From Mugil cephalus (taxonomy: Eukaryota; Chordata; Actinopteri; Mugiliformes; Mugilidae), in assembly GCF_022458985.1 (NCBI RefSeq), contig NC_061772.1, positions 12,390,001 through 12,454,000 of the forward strand: a stretch of 64,000 nt of DNA, in the 5' to 3' direction. The notes below the pieces were generated by a model. It was given only the letters and a program-made list of their open reading frames with translations. It searched no databases and had not been told where the DNA came from. Positions 24,301-35,112 of this stretch are shown here, one piece after another (positions within the stretch are counted from its first letter, which is position 1; every line of letters begins with the position of its first letter). Both the position numbers and the translations under genes were made by a program.

Positions 24301-27300
24301 TTGGTAAGAGCTCTTGTATAATACTAACCAGCCTCTCTGGGACAAAGAGGCCTTTCACACTAGTGCTAATGGAAGCAGAGGAAAACAAGTAGTGTTGCTA
24401 AGATTAGCCCCCGATTCCAAATTTGCACAGGCTATGTCATCCATACTGCTGCAGAGCGGACTCTACATGGGTAATGAGGCTTTAAACCGACTTACCGCAT
24501 GATGACATGTCCAGTGCGCACGGTCACCAGCAAACACTGGAGGGAAAAATAAATATGAAAACGATGCAACTCTCGTTAGTTAGAGAAAAGAACAGGCAAT
24601 GTAACAAAAAAAACATCAGCTCATAAAACTGAACACACAACATCACGGTGCTAGAACTGATACACCTGAATTAACCTCATCCTCATCCAAGTTTTACAAA
24701 AGACAGACACAGCCCTGTCACAGTGTGACCACTTTGCTTACTCATACGCGAGGAATTTTAAAGTTGGCAGTCTAGCCCGAAGACAAATTCATGTGTCTAA
24801 AGAAAAGCTCGAACGATACAAAGACTCCAGGTCCTCACCTCTGCTGCCATAAAGGAGAGCGTGTGCATGCCATGAGAAGCTCCCAGCAGACCACAGACCA
24901 CAGCCAGGCCACAGCAGTCCAGCAGCAGGGAGACCAGCAGACAAAGCACCCGAACATGGCTATTCATCGGTGTGGAGGGCGAGAAGGACAGCTGCGGGGA
25001 AGAACGTACGATTTATGAGTACGCCGTGTTTCTCTAGAAGTTTTCTCTTTTGAGACACTGGGTGTGATGCTGGGCTGCGCGAATAAACATTGACTGGCAA
25101 CATGCTGTATTTAATATAAATTCTGCAGATACTATTGCACATTCAGCAAAAAAACCTCCTTGAACTTTCTTCAAATTTCACACACTCATAGAAATCAATA
25201 AACTTGTACACATCTATGCAATGAACAATACTTAAAACTGTAAATTTACAGTATTAAAGAAGGTATCGAATACAGTTAATGAAAATCACAACAGCTGAGG
25301 TGCAAGGCATGAAACAGCTTTCTTCAATTCTATACCACAGGTTTACCATAATATTTCCCCCATAACACTGACAACATGCCGAAGTGTGTCTTCTGCAGCA
25401 GGTTTACCTACTTACACAGTCACAGTGAAACAGGAAGGAAGACAGCTGGAGAAACACAACTGACAAACTTCGATCTAACATTGATAAAAGCATTTATACA
25501 TTCAAAGCTGCAATGCAGGGACATGGTCTTCACAGCTACACGCATAAGACAGTCATGAGTGGCACAAGACATTCACACGGAGAAACTTGTCCATTTTGTT
25601 AGTGCAGTGCGGAAATCCCACTAAACATCTGAAATGAATCCCTCTTTTAAACATCCCTGCTTGCAAGGAGACTATTAAATTTGATATTTTGTTTTCCCCA
25701 ACATGCTGAGCACAATCTGATACAGGCGCATGTCAATGTAGTGACTGAAACTGTATCAGTACAACGACCTATTAATAGATCCCGAGCAGAAAAGAGTACA
25801 GTTACACCCGGACCACTGGGAGACATTTGGCACACCTTTTGAAAGTGTGTAAGTCTGTTGATCAGGTGCCATCCAGTGCTAGGCTTTACCTTGAATTCAG
25901 TGTCGGTCCTCATGGGTAAATACTCAGATACAGATATTGTGGGTTTATTAGAGGTGTAGACTCATTGTGTTGAGGGCTGGTTGATTAATCGAATTTCAAT
26001 CGCGATTTCAATTTTGGCTTCTCACGCTCACAGAAACACTGTAATCGGAGAAAAACGATTAATGTGCCGCGCGGCGTGTGTGCAAGTTCCTGCGCTGTAA
26101 AAGCACCGTGAACGCACCTCTGCCGCGCGCAGCTGCAGCAAGCGTGTGATGTGTGTGGATCAATTGTGGAACGAGCGATTGACAACATGTCAGAAAGCCA
26201 GCCTGAGCCTTTAGAAGGAAAGAAGGGTAGGACAACTTCAGGCATTTGGAGACATTTTGGATTCAAATTGTCCGACGTGGAGCAGAAGGAGATTGTGTGC
26301 AAAGTTCGTTGCGCCGTCGTCGAAGGAGCAAAAGACCCAAAAAAAGCGAATCAACTTCAGCACAGTCCTCCATTGAGGACACTCTTTACAAGGCCACTGC
26401 GTATCCAACCGGGTCCGGAGATAACAGAGGCTGTGACATTTATGATATAAAAAGTTATTTTTAAAGTTGAGTTTTGGTGGTTCAATAAATACTTTCTTTA
26501 AAATCAATGAATAATCGTGTTTATTAATCGTGATTTCAATATCAATCAAAATAATCGTGATTATTATTTTTTCCATAATCCGCCCTCCCTAATTGTGTTT
26601 GCCGTGTAACCTGTATTGGAACAAGTTTTATCTAGGGGCATTTAAGCCAATATATCAGCCAGTTATTATTGTTTTCACAATTAGTACACACAAACATGCT
26701 GACACACACACACAACAAACAAGATGTACACTTGGCCATATCTACACATTTACTTTAACACATCTGCCTGCACCCCTGCAAACGCTTGCATAGCGCACAC
26801 TGACAGGCCTTGATCTACACCACAATGTCAGTGAGGCAGTTTGTTCACGGTTGCTTCATTTTCATGTTTAACTGTACAAAATATCACAGCAAAAAGTTTG
26901 TCATCGGTGTACATTTCTGCCAATAACCTCTCGACCTTGTTATTTGCGTCATGCCGCAGAGTTTTACAATCACACCAAAAGGAACTGAAATGTCATTTTA
27001 TCTATGACTTGCATCTATGCGAGAGTGGTAATGTGGTAAGAATATTGGTACACAGTTTCTAACTGACATTTCTAAAGTAACGTGTGCATCCTGGCTCTAT
27101 AGAAACAAAAACAAATAGGTATAAAGTAGGATCACATAACAAAAGAGTCCTCTAACATGACACATCAATATTCTTTGAGGCCAGACTGGCTTAAGAAGTG
27201 GCCTTAAGCTTTGTGACTATCAATTAAAATGAAACTACTCGACAATGGCTATCTTTTACATACATGTATGGAGTCAATCCATTGTGGCCCATGAAATATT

Positions 27301-27791
27301 TCAGACCTTGACAATGGTTAAACATCTGGCATATTATATCATCATCTTAGCTAATCTCAGTTGAATTTATTTGATTAAGATTATGAACTCAAGACTGATT
27401 AGAGTAGATTTGGACTGATAACACGTGACAGTCTCAGAAATTAAAAGTCATCGAGTTCGCGGCCTACCCACTGATTGACCAAAAACCAACGATAGCGCAG
27501 CAGAAAACGTAAAAAAGTAAAGTGCCATTTAAAATACTTACATATTCAAAACGGTCTTTGCAGAGCTGAACCATGAGATGGAGAAAGACCAGGGCAGAGA
27601 ACCACAAGCACCACATGACTACCTCCTCCACTGTCTGCACGTTCAGTACGCCAAAGATGAAAATGAACTTGTAGAAGATGAAGTTCCAAAATTTATCTTT
27701 CAGGTGCTGTGAAATAAACACAAAGCAAATCAGATGCCGCCCTCCTGGCTGGTCTACACTTAGTACAAGATGAGAATATTTTATAGAATTT

Positions 27792-27844
<53 letters not shown>

Positions 27845-28355
27845 ATTTTATAGTACCATTCAAGAATTTCAACATTTCATCTGTGCTACAAACACAGACT
27901 CACCTGCTTCTCACTGACTCTTAGCGGGCCAAACACCACATACTGAATCATTTTTGCAATTAACATCAAAGAGCAGCAGAAAGTGTTCACCAATACCTAT
28001 GAGAGGGCAAATAAAGGAACGTGACCATGAGTATTTGTAAGAACTTCATCGTTTCATCAAACAAAGTCAAAGCCAAAGTCCAAAAGTGGATGACACTCAC
28101 CCAAACAAAAAGACTGTCAGTGACAAGGTACCACAGGACAGTGGTTGCTAATTCTGTGTTACTAATATCACTGTTCAGATGGTCCAGATCCATTTCAGAT
28201 GGAGCTGGTGTTTCTTCTGGTTCCAAGGCACTAAACCCTGGATCAGTGACAGTGGTGTAGGCACTGAAGATGCTGCCAGCAAGCAAAGCCACACTCAGGG
28301 CTGTGTAGGTCTGCAGGCTGGGCCAAGGAAACCTCTCCAAAAACAGCAGAGGCAT
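21379..28355 (-). CDS. amfr: Autocrine motility factor receptor (gp78), ER-membrane RING E3 ubiquitin ligase
   Basis: Thirteen coding exons join in frame to 619 residues (human 643). Minus strand, 5' to 3': 28101-28355, 27904-27996, 27542-27706, 24839-24991, 24496-24536, 23810-23942, 23575-23708, 23333-23443, 22590-22777, 22400-22503, 22025-22159, 21703-21893, 21379-21535. Hydrophobic segments fill roughly residues 15-320, fitting a multispanning ER protein. The RING finger starts CAIC at 341-344, includes CGHLFH and ends CPTC at 375-378. A CUE ubiquitin-binding domain follows at about 460-500 ([20 protein letters not shown]). The UBE2G2-binding helix ([20 protein letters not shown]) lies near 550-575. 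A C-terminal p97/VCP-interacting motif, [12 protein letters not shown], is at 599-610. It acts in ER-associated degradation. All functional modules look intact. A 5' UTR intron separates exon 28101-28410 from a first exon near 29.45 kb. Confidence 0.97.
25972..26591 (+). mobile_element. Non-autonomous hAT transposon with BED-finger remnant and intact target duplication
   Basis: The 620-bp element begins GAGGGCTGGTTGATTAAT and ends with the inverse of TAGGGAGGGCGGATTAT. It is flanked by a perfect 8-bp duplication ATTGTGTT (25964-25971 and 26592-26599), the hAT signature. Inside, a plus-strand frame from an ATG at 26187 reads [14 protein letters not shown] then [20 protein letters not shown] and IVCKV. 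This is the start of a BED-type zinc finger as found in hAT transposases and ZBED genes. Soon after, the similarity moves to another frame ([16 protein letters not shown]) and the rest of the transposase is missing. It lies in amfr intron 3 (24992-27541), antisense to amfr. Confidence 0.88.
27792..27845. repeat. CTAT tetranucleotide microsatellite
   Basis: About thirteen uninterrupted CTAT units lie in amfr intron 2 (27707-27903), close to the exons on both sides. It is likely length-polymorphic. Confidence 0.97.
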
Positions 28356-29447
28356 TGCGATGGTTATGATCCACTACCTCAACTTGTAAAAATGGTGTCA
28401 GTCCAAAGACCTGTGAAGAAAGGTAGAAGGGGCAGGTTAGCAGAAATTAGCTAAACTAATGCGTAATTAATAGTAATGCGCAGAGCTATGCAAGGACCCT
28501 CCACCGATGCGGGACATTTATACTACTCGTCAGTCTGTCTCACTGTAATGGCAACCAAATGCTAGACAGCACTGTGTCTTTTTTGTCAGTCGGATTAATT
28601 TTAGTTTGTATTTCCTGCTTCGCTTTCAACAATTGAGGCTGAAACTTTTGGCAGAATTCGTAAGAGTCATACAAAAGTCTGTGTTTCCAAACCTTCTCAG
28701 TTAATCTTACCAATTCCTCATCTATCCAAAACAATCAATTAAAAAAATTGGAAGACTGAGAAGCCAATGGAAATACCGAAGCGGAAATATGCAACAATCA
28801 AGCAGACTAATCACAGCTTTTGCTCTGCTTCTGCAGCTGTAGGTACATTTCTGCGGTGGTGCACGTCAGCTACGCAGCGAGGTCCGTGTTAACGCAAGTG
28901 CCTCTGCGTCACTTGACCGTAGAAGCATAAACTGGACATTAAAAAAAAGCACAACGACACTAGCACACAACCGTGGTTATTGAATCCAAACGCGTCTCGT
29001 ACGAGTTAGTAATGAGACTGACGTTTCCAGTTGGGACACAACATTATATTGCCAGTTTTCAACAAGTTCGACGAAAAATGGTAGCCGTACACGTTAGCAT
29101 ACGTACTGTCAATGCTAACTTCCCTGTAGCTCAACACAGTTGAGGGAGTTAAAAATGAGTCCTGTACTCAAGAATCTTTGGCGGAGTATAATAATATTCA
29201 TTTGGATCAGCTACAGAAAAAGAACCACGTGCCTCCCAGATCAAACTGGTTAACAATGCCATTGAGCAATCCCAAGGCTAGGTAGGGTAGAGTAGGGCCA
29301 AGGCTAAATAATGTGAGTAGTTCACGCCCCTAACATTAGTTATTTACCTGCCAACGTTACCTAATACTAGCTTCGTTGACAGCTAATATTAGCTGCGTGT
29401 GTTACCACTGTTACAGCACCGTCAACCAGCCTCAAAGTATCACTTAC

Positions 29448-29600
29448 AGTTAGCCGCAAATTTTGTCTAAAACGATATCCGGCGTCCCTTCTGTTGTGTT
29501 TGGCGCAGTTCTTTAGCGCTGCTGCACTGAGGACATCGTAGTTGACAACACCGCCATGTTTATTTCACCGAGTAGGCGAGTAGACTGAGCATCATAACCA
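29448..29600 (-). promoter_or_regulatory. amfr: amfr promoter and non-coding first exon
   Basis: On the minus strand a donor GTAAGTG begins at 29447, so a non-coding exon ends at 29448. It pairs with an acceptor whose exon starts at 28410. AACATGGCGGTGTTG at about 29547-29561 (minus strand) matches a YY1-type initiator element, placing the start near 29.55 kb. The region has CpG and ACGTCA-like motifs but no TATA box. Confidence 0.55.
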
Positions 29601-30302
29601 CGTCATCGCGACAACTTTAAAGACGTAGTGATCAAAAATATCCCTTCACTTCGCCAGCTCCGTTCAATTCAAATAATAAAATACGTAATAATGTAATACT
29701 TGTAAAAAAAAATTATAATTATAAGATACATCACTCTGTTTTCTCATATTTAGTCTGTCGGGTGACTGAGCTGAGAAGATGTTTCCAGAACAATCGAGGA
29801 AAAAGCTTTGTTGTTGTGTTTAAAACAGAGGCCTTATTTTTGATGAGCTTCTGCAGACATTGGTCTAATGTACACATGATGTGCAGGTTCAGTTCAGTCT
29901 TCATTTAATTAATAAAAACAAATAAATTCCCATTCCCATATTGCCACATAAATTATGAAGTTACAGCTAACTTGTCACTTCTATTTCAGATAATTTTAAC
30001 AGAAGGAAACGCTTTACTTAATATATGAAAAAGATGAGTGCCTGCAAAAAGATGATGTGGTGAAAGCAAGAGATAAAGGAACAAAGACACATATAACCAG
30101 TTCACCCACAATTCCATAGGCTGGAGGGCGCCGAGAGGCATGTGTCCCGAGATATGAAATAAACAATCAATTCATTAAACAAAAAGTTCACAGAAACACA
30201 AATTATGTTCAACACCGTGCCCACTGACAGAAAGGCATAAAAAAAAAATAGTGGCAAGAACACTTTGTTCTAGTTCTTTTAAAACAGGTTTCACAGATAG
30301 GA
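29601..30302. other. Intergenic, nothing recognised
   Basis: This AT-rich spacer between the amfr promoter and the receptor array has no coding frame of note and no recognised repeat. Confidence 0.6.
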
Positions 30303-30957
30303 GATAGGAGTTTAGAATGAGTCAAGCCTGCAGGTTATTTTAAACAACAGGGGTCATAGTAAAATGAACTCCCGTCCATATAGATGACACCTTAAAGCGT
30401 AACTAGTTCATAGAGGTAACAGACTGACAAATCCAATGGCAACACTTTATGGGTGTTAATAGAATAACAAGGAGTCTGACTATTATGTCTGACTATTATT
30501 TGGCTTAAATAACATTATCTTAGTTCTGCTTACATTTAAAAGTAGTTTTGAGTCAGTGAGAGTGTGCTGCAATAGGTTAAAAAAATTACTGAGTCATCAA
30601 ATGTCGTTGACATAAAATATAAAGATAATAGACGCCAAGGGCAAAAAACATGGGAAATGATGGTGTAAATCAAACACACAGATGAAGAGCAGTTAAAAAA
30701 CAACTTAATTATGAAATACAAGTGCTGTGTGCAATGGAATCTGAGTTGGATATGGATATGTCCTGTAAATCACATGAGTGATGCTCAAATGATCTAACGG
30801 TCAGTTTATGTGGAACTTGTGGTTAATGCATGAATCAGTCTTGTGAAGAAATCCTGTCCCTGTGCAGTGTATAAATAAAGGGAAGTGAAGCCTTGCTTCT
30901 ACAGTATTTTGTTTTGTTCATCATTCAGACACCACTGTGAGCACCTCCCATCGCAGC
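30303..30957 (+). repeat. Compacted copy of array flanking sequence upstream of receptor 1
   Basis: Bases from about 30340 to 30650 match the 3' flank of receptors 2 and 3 (about 41660-41946 and 46135-46420). Bases from about 30655 to 30750 match about 43777-43866. From about 30755 to the ATG they match the proximal promoter at 44836-45040. The same three blocks are further apart in the units of receptors 3 and 4, so about 1 kb has been lost between the second and third blocks here. Confidence 0.75.
30870..30878 (+). promoter_or_regulatory. TATA box of receptor 1
   Basis: TATAAATAA lies 88 bases before the ATG, in the context GTGCAGTG-TATAAATAA-AGGG. Receptors 2-4 have the same box at exactly the same distance (40476, 44953, 48375). 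A start near 30900 is inferred, giving a 5' UTR of about 60 bases. Confidence 0.75.
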
Positions 30958-31980
30958 ATGAACAATACAACTGAGCCCTCTCCTTCAGTGGCCCCTGAGG
31001 AGTTTGTTGGTGAGGTAGCAGTGGCTTGTGTGATCCTTGGCTTGTCCTTCCTGGTTGGAGCTCCGGGGAACCTGCTGGTGATCTGGACTATCCTGAGACA
31101 CGTCAAGCAACGCTCTCATACTGTGGTACTGATCCTGCACCTGGCTGCTGCAGACCTGCTGGTCCTCATCACATTGCCTATTTGGATATACTCCCTGGCG
31201 GACACATGGGTGTTTGGAGTTGCGCTGTGCAAGACTCTGGGGTATGTCATCAACGCCTGCATGTACAGCAGCATCTTCTTCATCACCCTTATGAGTGTGG
31301 AGCGCTATCTAGCCATCTGTCGTCCATTTGTGATGATGCGCTGGAAGACCAAGAGCACTGTGAACAGATGTCTTTTACTTTTTTGGCTCCTTGCTTTCCT
31401 TCTTGGGATGCCTGCATTGTCCGGTACTACTGGTGAAACAAATGGAACTGAGCAGTGTCTATATAGGGAGTACACCTCTAAGACCCAAGAAATTATGTTT
31501 TTATGCATGGAGATTTTGGTGGGCTTTGTAATCCCTTTCACTGTTCTTAGTGTCTGTTATTCTCTAGTAGCTGTGCAGCTCAAGAAAATGAGGTTCAACT
31601 CAAAACAGAAATCTATGGTTCTTATTCACGCTGTGGTGATTGCTTTCACAGTGTGCTGGTTGCCTTACCACATTATCAACATTATTAATCTGGATTGCCG
31701 CCTGGGATCGGACATAGGACATGAATGTTTACCACAGAGTGTTACCCTTGGCTCTGGAGCCCTGGCTTTTATCAGCAGTTCAGTGAATCCTGTGTTATAC
31801 GCCTTCCTTTCAAGAAGCTTCCGAGGGAATATGGAGGACTCAAAGCTAGTCAGGCTGTTCCGGGAAGTAACCGCTCAAACAAACAAACTCATGGACCTGT
31901 CAGCACAACAGGCGACTAACCAGGGGACAGCACATACACAGCAAGAGTTAGTGTGTATTCACACCAGGAATGTCCGATAG
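30958..31980 (+). CDS. Leukotriene B4 receptor-like GPCR, array copy 1
   Basis: Single coding exon, 340 residues. The ATG at 30958 is chosen because the upstream in-frame extension has no methionine. Class A GPCR marks: an N-glycosylation site in MNNTTEP, TM1 GNLLVIW, TM2 AAADLLVLITLPIW, a disulphide cysteine at the TM3 start (ALCK), SVERYLAICRPF at the TM3 end, TM6 FTVCWLPYH, TM7 SSVNPVLYAF and helix 8 SRSFRGNM. The overall pattern is closest to the LTB4R family of chemoattractant receptors, which couple Gi to leukocyte migration. The second extracellular loop is of the TTGETNGTEQCLYREYT type shared with copies 4 and 5. The third loop (LDCRLGSDIGHECLPQS) resembles copies 2 and 3. The C-terminus differs from other copies, ending LVCIHTRNVR, because the 3' end is joined to unrelated sequence. 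Confidence 0.85.
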   Translation: MNNTTEPSPSVAPEEFVGEVAVACVILGLSFLVGAPGNLLVIWTILRHVKQRSHTVVLILHLAAADLLVLITLPIWIYSLADTWVFGVALCKTLGYVINACMYSSIFFITLMSVERYLAICRPFVMMRWKTKSTVNRCLLLFWLLAFLLGMPALSGTTGETNGTEQCLYREYTSKTQEIMFLCMEILVGFVIPFTVLSVCYSLVAVQLKKMRFNSKQKSMVLIHAVVIAFTVCWLPYHIINIINLDCRLGSDIGHECLPQSVTLGSGALAFISSSVNPVLYAFLSRSFRGNMEDSKLVRLFREVTAQTNKLMDLSAQQATNQGTAHTQQELVCIHTRNVR

Positions 31981-32679
31981 TTCACTTGCTTTGGTCCAGA
32001 CCTTTTAAAAAAAACTTGGTTCGCTTTGTATTCACATTGCATTTTTTGACAAGCGGACCAACATTGTGAACAAACCCACATGTGTCCCATAGCTGCTCAA
32101 TCAGGGCCGTATGCAGGGCCCAAAAAATACTGAGGTCATGAGTCAGAACTTCTAAGCGGTTACAGGGGCATGCTCCCCTGGAAAGTGTTTTAATTCCATT
32201 ATTCAAATCTGTCCATTTTCAGAGTCTTAAGGAGCAAAAACATCATCATTATGACTTTTGATTGACCTTTCTTTTGTTTGTTATCAGAGAATATCACCCT
32301 CATCCTAATGATTTGCAAATGAATCCCATTTTAAAACTGGAGAATGAATTCAGCCTTTTTGTCCCTATCCTGTTTTCCCTTTAGTGAAGAATAAAAACAC
32401 ACACAGTCAAAATACTAAACTGACAATATGCCATTTAAATTATTTGTATTCAGATGTGTCAGAAATCTTAAAAAACCTTGAGGGCGGTGCAGAGCTTTTG
32501 AATATTTGAGGTAAAAATGGGGCATATTATTATTTTGAAAACCAGATGTTTCATTTTGTTTCTGCGCAAGACTTCCTGTCTCGCACACTCTGCTCTGTGC
32601 TGTGTTTCTGCGTTGTGCTCCGGCATCTGGTGTCTACCAGATATGTTCGGCCATAGACATAATAAAGAGTTACTGGAAA
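31981..32679. other. Spacer after receptor 1, no gene recognised
   Basis: This sequence does not match the 3' flank of the other receptors, so the array homology breaks at or just before the receptor 1 stop. No protein family was recognised. A short inverted match of about 40 bases around the marker CAGATATGTTCGGCC (about 32638) recurs at about 38185 on the other strand. Confidence 0.5.
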
Positions 32680-35112
32680 ATAACTGTGTTGGCTTTATTT
32701 GTGTTCTTTGTCGAAATATATAAGGAGTGGCAGAGACAGATCAGTTTGGAAATACCTTCCACTTTACATGAAGTGGTTCTACCAGAAATAGTAAGATCTC
32801 TGGTTAACCAATAACTTAGTGATTTCTTCATATCAATAATACGGTAAGCAATATTAGTATCTTCTCTTCTAATTAAGACTTTTGATATCATCAGTCCTAA
32901 ATATTTAACTTCAGATGCAACTCTAATAGAAGCAATAGAGGAGTCAGAGCTTGTATGAATAGGGAGCAGTTCACATTTTTTGATATTAAGAGATAGGACA
33001 GAAGCTTTGGAAAAAACTAAGATAATGCTGAGAGTTTTTTCTACCATTGATTTATCTTTTAAAAAGATGGCTGTATCATCCGCAAATTGACTTATTCTAA
33101 ATTCCTTGTTAAGGATTGTTATTCCTTGTATGACACTGGAATTATTTTAAAAGTAATGTTAATAATTGTGTTGCAAGTATAAAAAGCTTTGGGGAAATGG
33201 GACATCCTTGTCGAATACCACGTGACACCATAAATCTAGGAGTCATTCCTGGGTTCAGAGAGACCGTGCTAATGATGTCAGTGTAAAGCATTTTAATGAT
33301 GTCACAGAATTTACTTCCAAAGCCCAGAAAATGTATGCTGTTTTTGTTTTCAACAAAAAGGGATGTTCAATTGTATCAAAAGCCTTGAAAAAATCTAAAA
33401 ACAATACATAACTGTCAGTTGCAATAAACTCTCCATAATCTAGCAGGTCAAGAGTCAATCTAGTATGATTGCGTATGTTTCTACCCTTCACAAAGGCTGA
33501 TCGGCTCTCATCAACTAATTTTGATAACCCCATGTCTAATCTATTGGAATATACATGAGTTAACAACTTGTAATCATTACACAGCAAGGTTATCAGCCTC
33601 CAATTATCTAGCAGCAGGTTATCCTTATTGGGCTTTGGGATCAAGGTGATAATACCCCGTTTCATGGTAGGGGACAGATGACCATTCCAGAAATGTATAT
33701 TAAATTCCACTGTTAACTCATCATGTCCTGGCGACTTTCCTTTTGACATCAGTCCAATTGCAACATCTAATTCTTCTATTCTAGGCTCCTCCTCCATACA
33801 TTGTCTAAAATGTTCATCAATTATTTTGTTACAATCCCTCATTTTATCAAAAAAAGTTTGTCAATCAACAAGTGAAAATTTTGATGTATGTAACTTGTTA
33901 TAAAAAATATCTTATTTCCTCATTGACTTCATCTTGGTTGTCAGTGCTAGTATTATTAATAAGTAGCCTATTAATTCATTTATTTATTTTTTAATTTTTC
34001 AAGGCTGAAGAAGTAGGAAGTATTTTTTTTTTTTATATTGTCCAGTTGATTTTGCAGATTATTTAATTCGACTTGTTCTTCTAAAGGTAGGTCTGTTTTT
34101 TGACACAAAGTATTCACAACACTAATAAGATCTTGTTGTTGTTTTTTCCTAACTTCAGATATGTATTTACTTGTTTTAATGGCAACTTATTTAATTTTAA
34201 ATGTAAACCACTCCCATTTACTCAAGGATGACATTTCTAATTGATTAATTTCTGGTTTCATTGCAGAACTCCTCATTGTCAAGGAGGCTACTATTGAATT
34301 TCCATAAAGAGTTAAATATGGGCTCAATCCCACCCAGTCGGACGGATTGAAACAGCGCAATGACCAGTTATTGGTGATACTGATATGTCACATTTTAATA
34401 CCCCATTTATTAGGATGATAGATATTAACCAAAAGTCTAAACGTGGGTCACTTTCCAACTCTCTATCAGCCTACTCAGAGAAGAACACAGTTGTTTGTTC
34501 TGTGCTCTTCTGTTGAGCCATATATACAGATTAAGACAAAATTAGCGGCATAGTACTCAATCGCCAACATTAACCAATGTCCATGGATGTCACTTGTGCG
34601 GTTAATTATATTTCCAGAAAATCTGTTGAACAGGATCATTACTCTAGCTGAGTGTGAAGTCCCATAACCGAAGGAAACATGGTCTCCCCATTGCTCTTTC
34701 CAAAAATTGGTATCCGCCTCCACTGAATGAGTCTATTACTTTTTTGCTCCTTACACAAAAGACAAGATGCCTTATGCTTTACATTGTTTTTTTAATCCCC
34801 TAGTATTTAAAGAAAGAAAAGATAACATTCACTTAATAAACAGGTGTGTGTGAAGAACATGATGCGCAGGAATGAGTAAAATGGGATCCACACGACTGTT
34901 GTCATGAGGGCATAACCTTCTTTCAGGAAAGCTCTCTTCCCCTTCTTCCTTGCCTCCTGGACCAGTGGTCACAGCTTGGAACAAGCCTTCCTATCTTCCT
35001 TAGAGAAGTCCTCTCTAAAACGAATATGCATTTCCCTACACACTTGTGCTTCTTTCGATCTTTTCCAAACTTCTTCCCGAACGGTTCTCATCCCGAATTG
35101 AGTTTTTCTCGC
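32680..35112 (-). mobile_element. L1/Tx1-like LINE, 3' segment (end of ORF1, endonuclease, reverse transcriptase)
   Basis: Read on the minus strand, the order is that of a LINE. About 35110-34860 is the ORF1 C-terminal domain (TVREEVWKRSKEAQVCREMH, then HIRFREDFSKEDRKA and ARKKGKRAFLKEGYAL). 34723-34475 is AP-type endonuclease (FWKEQWGDHVSFGYGTSHSA). About 34230-33960 is linker with LNNLQNQLDNI. 33842-33255 is reverse transcriptase (GKSPGHDELTVEF and FLDFFKAFDTIEHP). 33047-32670 is the RT thumb (VKYLGLMIS, YWLTRDLTISGRTTSCKVEG). There are several stops and frame shifts. The C-terminal end of ORF2 and the 3' UTR are missing, so the element was cut after insertion. Confidence 0.85.

Noticed and set aside
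30937-30957. Upstream in-frame extension of receptors 1-4 from a GTG codon
   Set aside because: There is no ATG in the extension and the ATG 21 bases on encodes the conserved N-terminus with a glycosylation site. GTG initiation is not expected in vertebrates.
31026-31436. 136-codon second-frame open frame inside each receptor gene
   Set aside because: It recurs in all copies only because the receptor coding sequence is conserved. It has no independent start context and is a shadow of the GPCR frame.
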